Notes under the pieces: model-generated
What the model saw: the letters and a program-made list of their open reading frames with translations, nothing else
Database searches by the model: none
Told to the model about the DNA's origin: nothing
Program-made: the position numbers and the translations under genes
Origin: Ciona intestinalis
Lineage: Eukaryota; Chordata; Ascidiacea; Phlebobranchia; Cionidae
DNA length: 64,000 nt
Assembly: GCF_000224145.3 (NCBI RefSeq)
Contig: NC_020172.2
Location: forward strand, 4,431,961-4,495,960
Direction of reading: 5' to 3'
Shown: positions 62,196 to 64,000 of the stretch, piece after piece
How the letters are laid out: the number at the start of each line of letters is the position of its first letter
Numbering within the stretch: position 1 is the first letter of the stretch

Positions 62196-62386
62196 TATGG
62201 TAGGGTGGGGAAAGATGGGACAACTTTTCATTCTATTTTCTCGTCACATTATAGTGAACAAAGAACATTCAAAGAATTATTAAACCGTATCCCCACGACT
62301 CCTATAGACCGTTGGTAATAGTTTAAAACACGATCAGGATACTTTGGATATTATGTGCTAAGTGTCCCGCCTTTCCCCACTATATA
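62196..62386 (-). mobile_element. MITE family 1, reverse copy
   Basis: Full-length subfamily A, GTAGGGTGGGGAAAGATGGG to GCCTTTCCCCACTATATA. Confidence 0.86.
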
Positions 62387-63484
62387 AATTAAGTCGATGT
62401 ATTATAGATAATATTATGTTACAAATATGCAAATTAAGTAGGCTTGTTCCGGTTTCGGCTTTCTGTGATGAAGTAAACGTTATAATCGTTGTGTGGCGAT
62501 AAGGTATTACATACAAACAAAGAGAATCATTTGCGTCACATGTGTTCGTGCGTCTTACATGGGGAATTTGTGTAGCGAGTTCCAATGTTTGTGAATCACA
62601 CGCGAAGCAAATATGTAACTCAACTATTGGTGCACTGGATTGAAACCCGGCTATGTATTGAAACCAACGCGATTCGATCAAGGGTCAGAGCTTGCCCGAC
62701 GCCGAGGGAGAGGGTTGAGAGGATACGGGATAAAGAAAGAAACAAAGAATTACCCTCAATTGAAAGGAGGTGGATGAAAGACGATAATAATACGCCAGGA
62801 CTTGTCGAACGTCCCTGGCGGAAAACGGGCGGCGGTAAAAAAGCTGTATTGATCCGGTGGGCCCGCGGGGTATGGTCTCATTTTACTTTGCTTCTCTAGG
62901 GGCTTGAAGGGTAGGCAAGGACGCCCGTTTTGTGAGTGTGTGTGCTACCCGTGGGTGCTTGGCTGTGCGCGCCCGCGTTTACCGCTCGCTGAGAGCCTCC
63001 TGGGTCCGTTAATAGCGGAGTTGACGACTGAAAGCCCAGGGAGGGTAATAAGATGATGGATGTTAACGGCGTTTCAATGGGGCAATTTGCCCAACCATTG
63101 GGCAATAAAAAGCAACATCGAATCGAACAAAAGACGCGTTTGTGTTGTTGACTACAGGGTGGAATAATTTTCAATGTAAAGTTTAGGACAATTTTCTGCT
63201 AATCGTCGTTTTAATGGCACAGGACTGCATGCGCGTGTGAAAGAGGGCCATGAATAGCAACTTGCTGTGACCTAATATGAGAATCGGGACACTAGAACTC
63301 GTATCTACTCGCGAAATCCGTATTAAGCGGGATGTGACACTGAGTCATTTGTATCTGGGTAATCCCGTTCAACTTTCACATACTGCGTAGATTCTGTCCA
63401 GCGCTCTCATGACGTGCGTTGGTACGCGTCCAGTTTGCGTGTAAGCGGCAGCCGAATGCAATAAATCATGTATGACAAATATAA

Positions 63485-63675
63485 CTGTGGGCAAGATGGG
63501 ACACCTTTAGCACATAATATCAAACTACATCATGATCGTGTTTTAAACAACTAACAACCCTTTTTAGGAGTTGTCAGAAAACGGTTTTATAATTCTATAA
63601 ATGTTCTTTGTTTACTATCAAATAGACTAGAACACAGAATGAAAAAAGTGTCCCATCTTCCCCTATCCTAGTATA
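63485..63675 (+). mobile_element. MITE family 1, forward copy
   Basis: Full-length subfamily A, AACTGTGGGCAAGATGGGA to CTTCCCCTATCCTAGTATATA. Confidence 0.85.
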
Positions 63676-64000
63676 TATACTACTTTCTGAACGGACACAG
63701 CGTCTCTCGGAGCACCCAAAGCGTCACCGGATGCAAGCAACCCGAAACTTGGTTTGCGTGTACGTAAGCATTAGGTGCGTGTGCTGACCAAAGCGAGCGG
63801 AAAGACAGCGCACACACGCCGTGCAAGAACCAGGGTTGACACGCGGTTCCGAAAACAGGGTGACTACTGCTCGGGCTAACGATAGGAGCAGTTCTTGGCT
63901 GATTTTAACGTAAACGTGCTGGCCCAACGTGTGTTGCAGTTTCCTGTGTCATAGTGACAGCCGGTAACTGCATCAGCTGATGGGTGATTAAATATTTTAC

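Larger units (their letters stand above)
59574..64000. other. Right-hand region, probably upstream intron of the BTB-ZF gene
   Basis: No BTB front-half exon was found on the minus strand, so this is probably one large intron. It holds the 29-bp minisatellite, four to five MITE copies, a tandem duplication (60791-61000), and a CpG-richer stretch from about 61180 to 63470 with an orphan open frame (61633-61884). Confidence 0.45.

Noticed and set aside
62585-63174. Open frames of about 100 codons on both strands near 62.6-63.2 kb
   Set aside because: They start at non-ATG codons or late ATGs, show no BTB motif and overlap GC-rich DNA where long frames are expected by chance.

Overview
The window looks like a piece of a tunicate genome, almost certainly Ciona (C. 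intestinalis/robusta group). It is AT-rich, with compact genes, short introns and small exons, and short non-autonomous repeats are scattered everywhere. The strongest species clue is a four-exon gene at 9.6-11.5 kb. Its last exon encodes a 30-residue peptide that starts CDGVSTCWLHEL, is preceded by Lys-Arg and ends Pro-Gly-Arg-Lys-stop. That is the calcitonin of Ciona (Ci-CT) as I remember it.

Layout from left to right. (1) 1-7261 (+): the 3' part of a VWA/Cache membrane protein of the CACHD1 / calcium-channel alpha2-delta type, 20 exons, with a Gly-rich cytoplasmic tail built on a coding minisatellite. (2) 9632-11474 (+): calcitonin precursor. (3) 12998-16969 (-): complete nine-exon WD40-repeat protein, 374 aa. 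(4) 19880-26299 (+): 286-aa acidic Pro/Glu/Ala-rich protein with an N-terminal MGCGGSK acylation motif; all eight introns are phase 1. (5) 26.3-32.3 kb: gene-poor repeat region. (6) 32289-35169 (+): ubiquitin-conjugating enzyme UBE2G1. (7) 36850-42019 (-): complete TBC1D23 (TBC + inactive rhodanese + C-terminal domain). (8) 43601-44994 and 46823-47939 (-): two tandem neuronal calcium sensor (visinin/hippocalcin-like) genes with identical intron positions. (9) 52365-59573 (-): 13 exons of a BTB / two-C2H2-finger transcription factor; its first half of the BTB domain must lie beyond 64000 or in an exon I could not find.

The genes are an unrelated neighbourhood rather than an operon: secreted hormone, membrane VWA/Cache protein, ER/cytosolic ubiquitin enzyme, endosome-to-Golgi trafficking adaptor, calcium sensors and a transcription factor. 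The only local paralogy is the calcium-sensor pair.

About 48 copies or fragments of one ~190-200 bp inverted-repeat element (MITE type, ends TAGTAGGGTGGGG...CCCACCCTACTA) fill introns and intergenic DNA. They fall into two subfamilies plus chimeras, and are absent from 1-7.9 kb and from 31.6-38.9 kb. At least two other palindromic element families, a tRNA-derived SINE family and several minisatellites are also present. I see no retrovirus, LTR element, LINE, Polinton, rRNA, true tRNA gene or CRISPR array. All exon structures were read by eye from splice signals and frame continuity; every junction used in the nine gene models is GT-AG and keeps frame.
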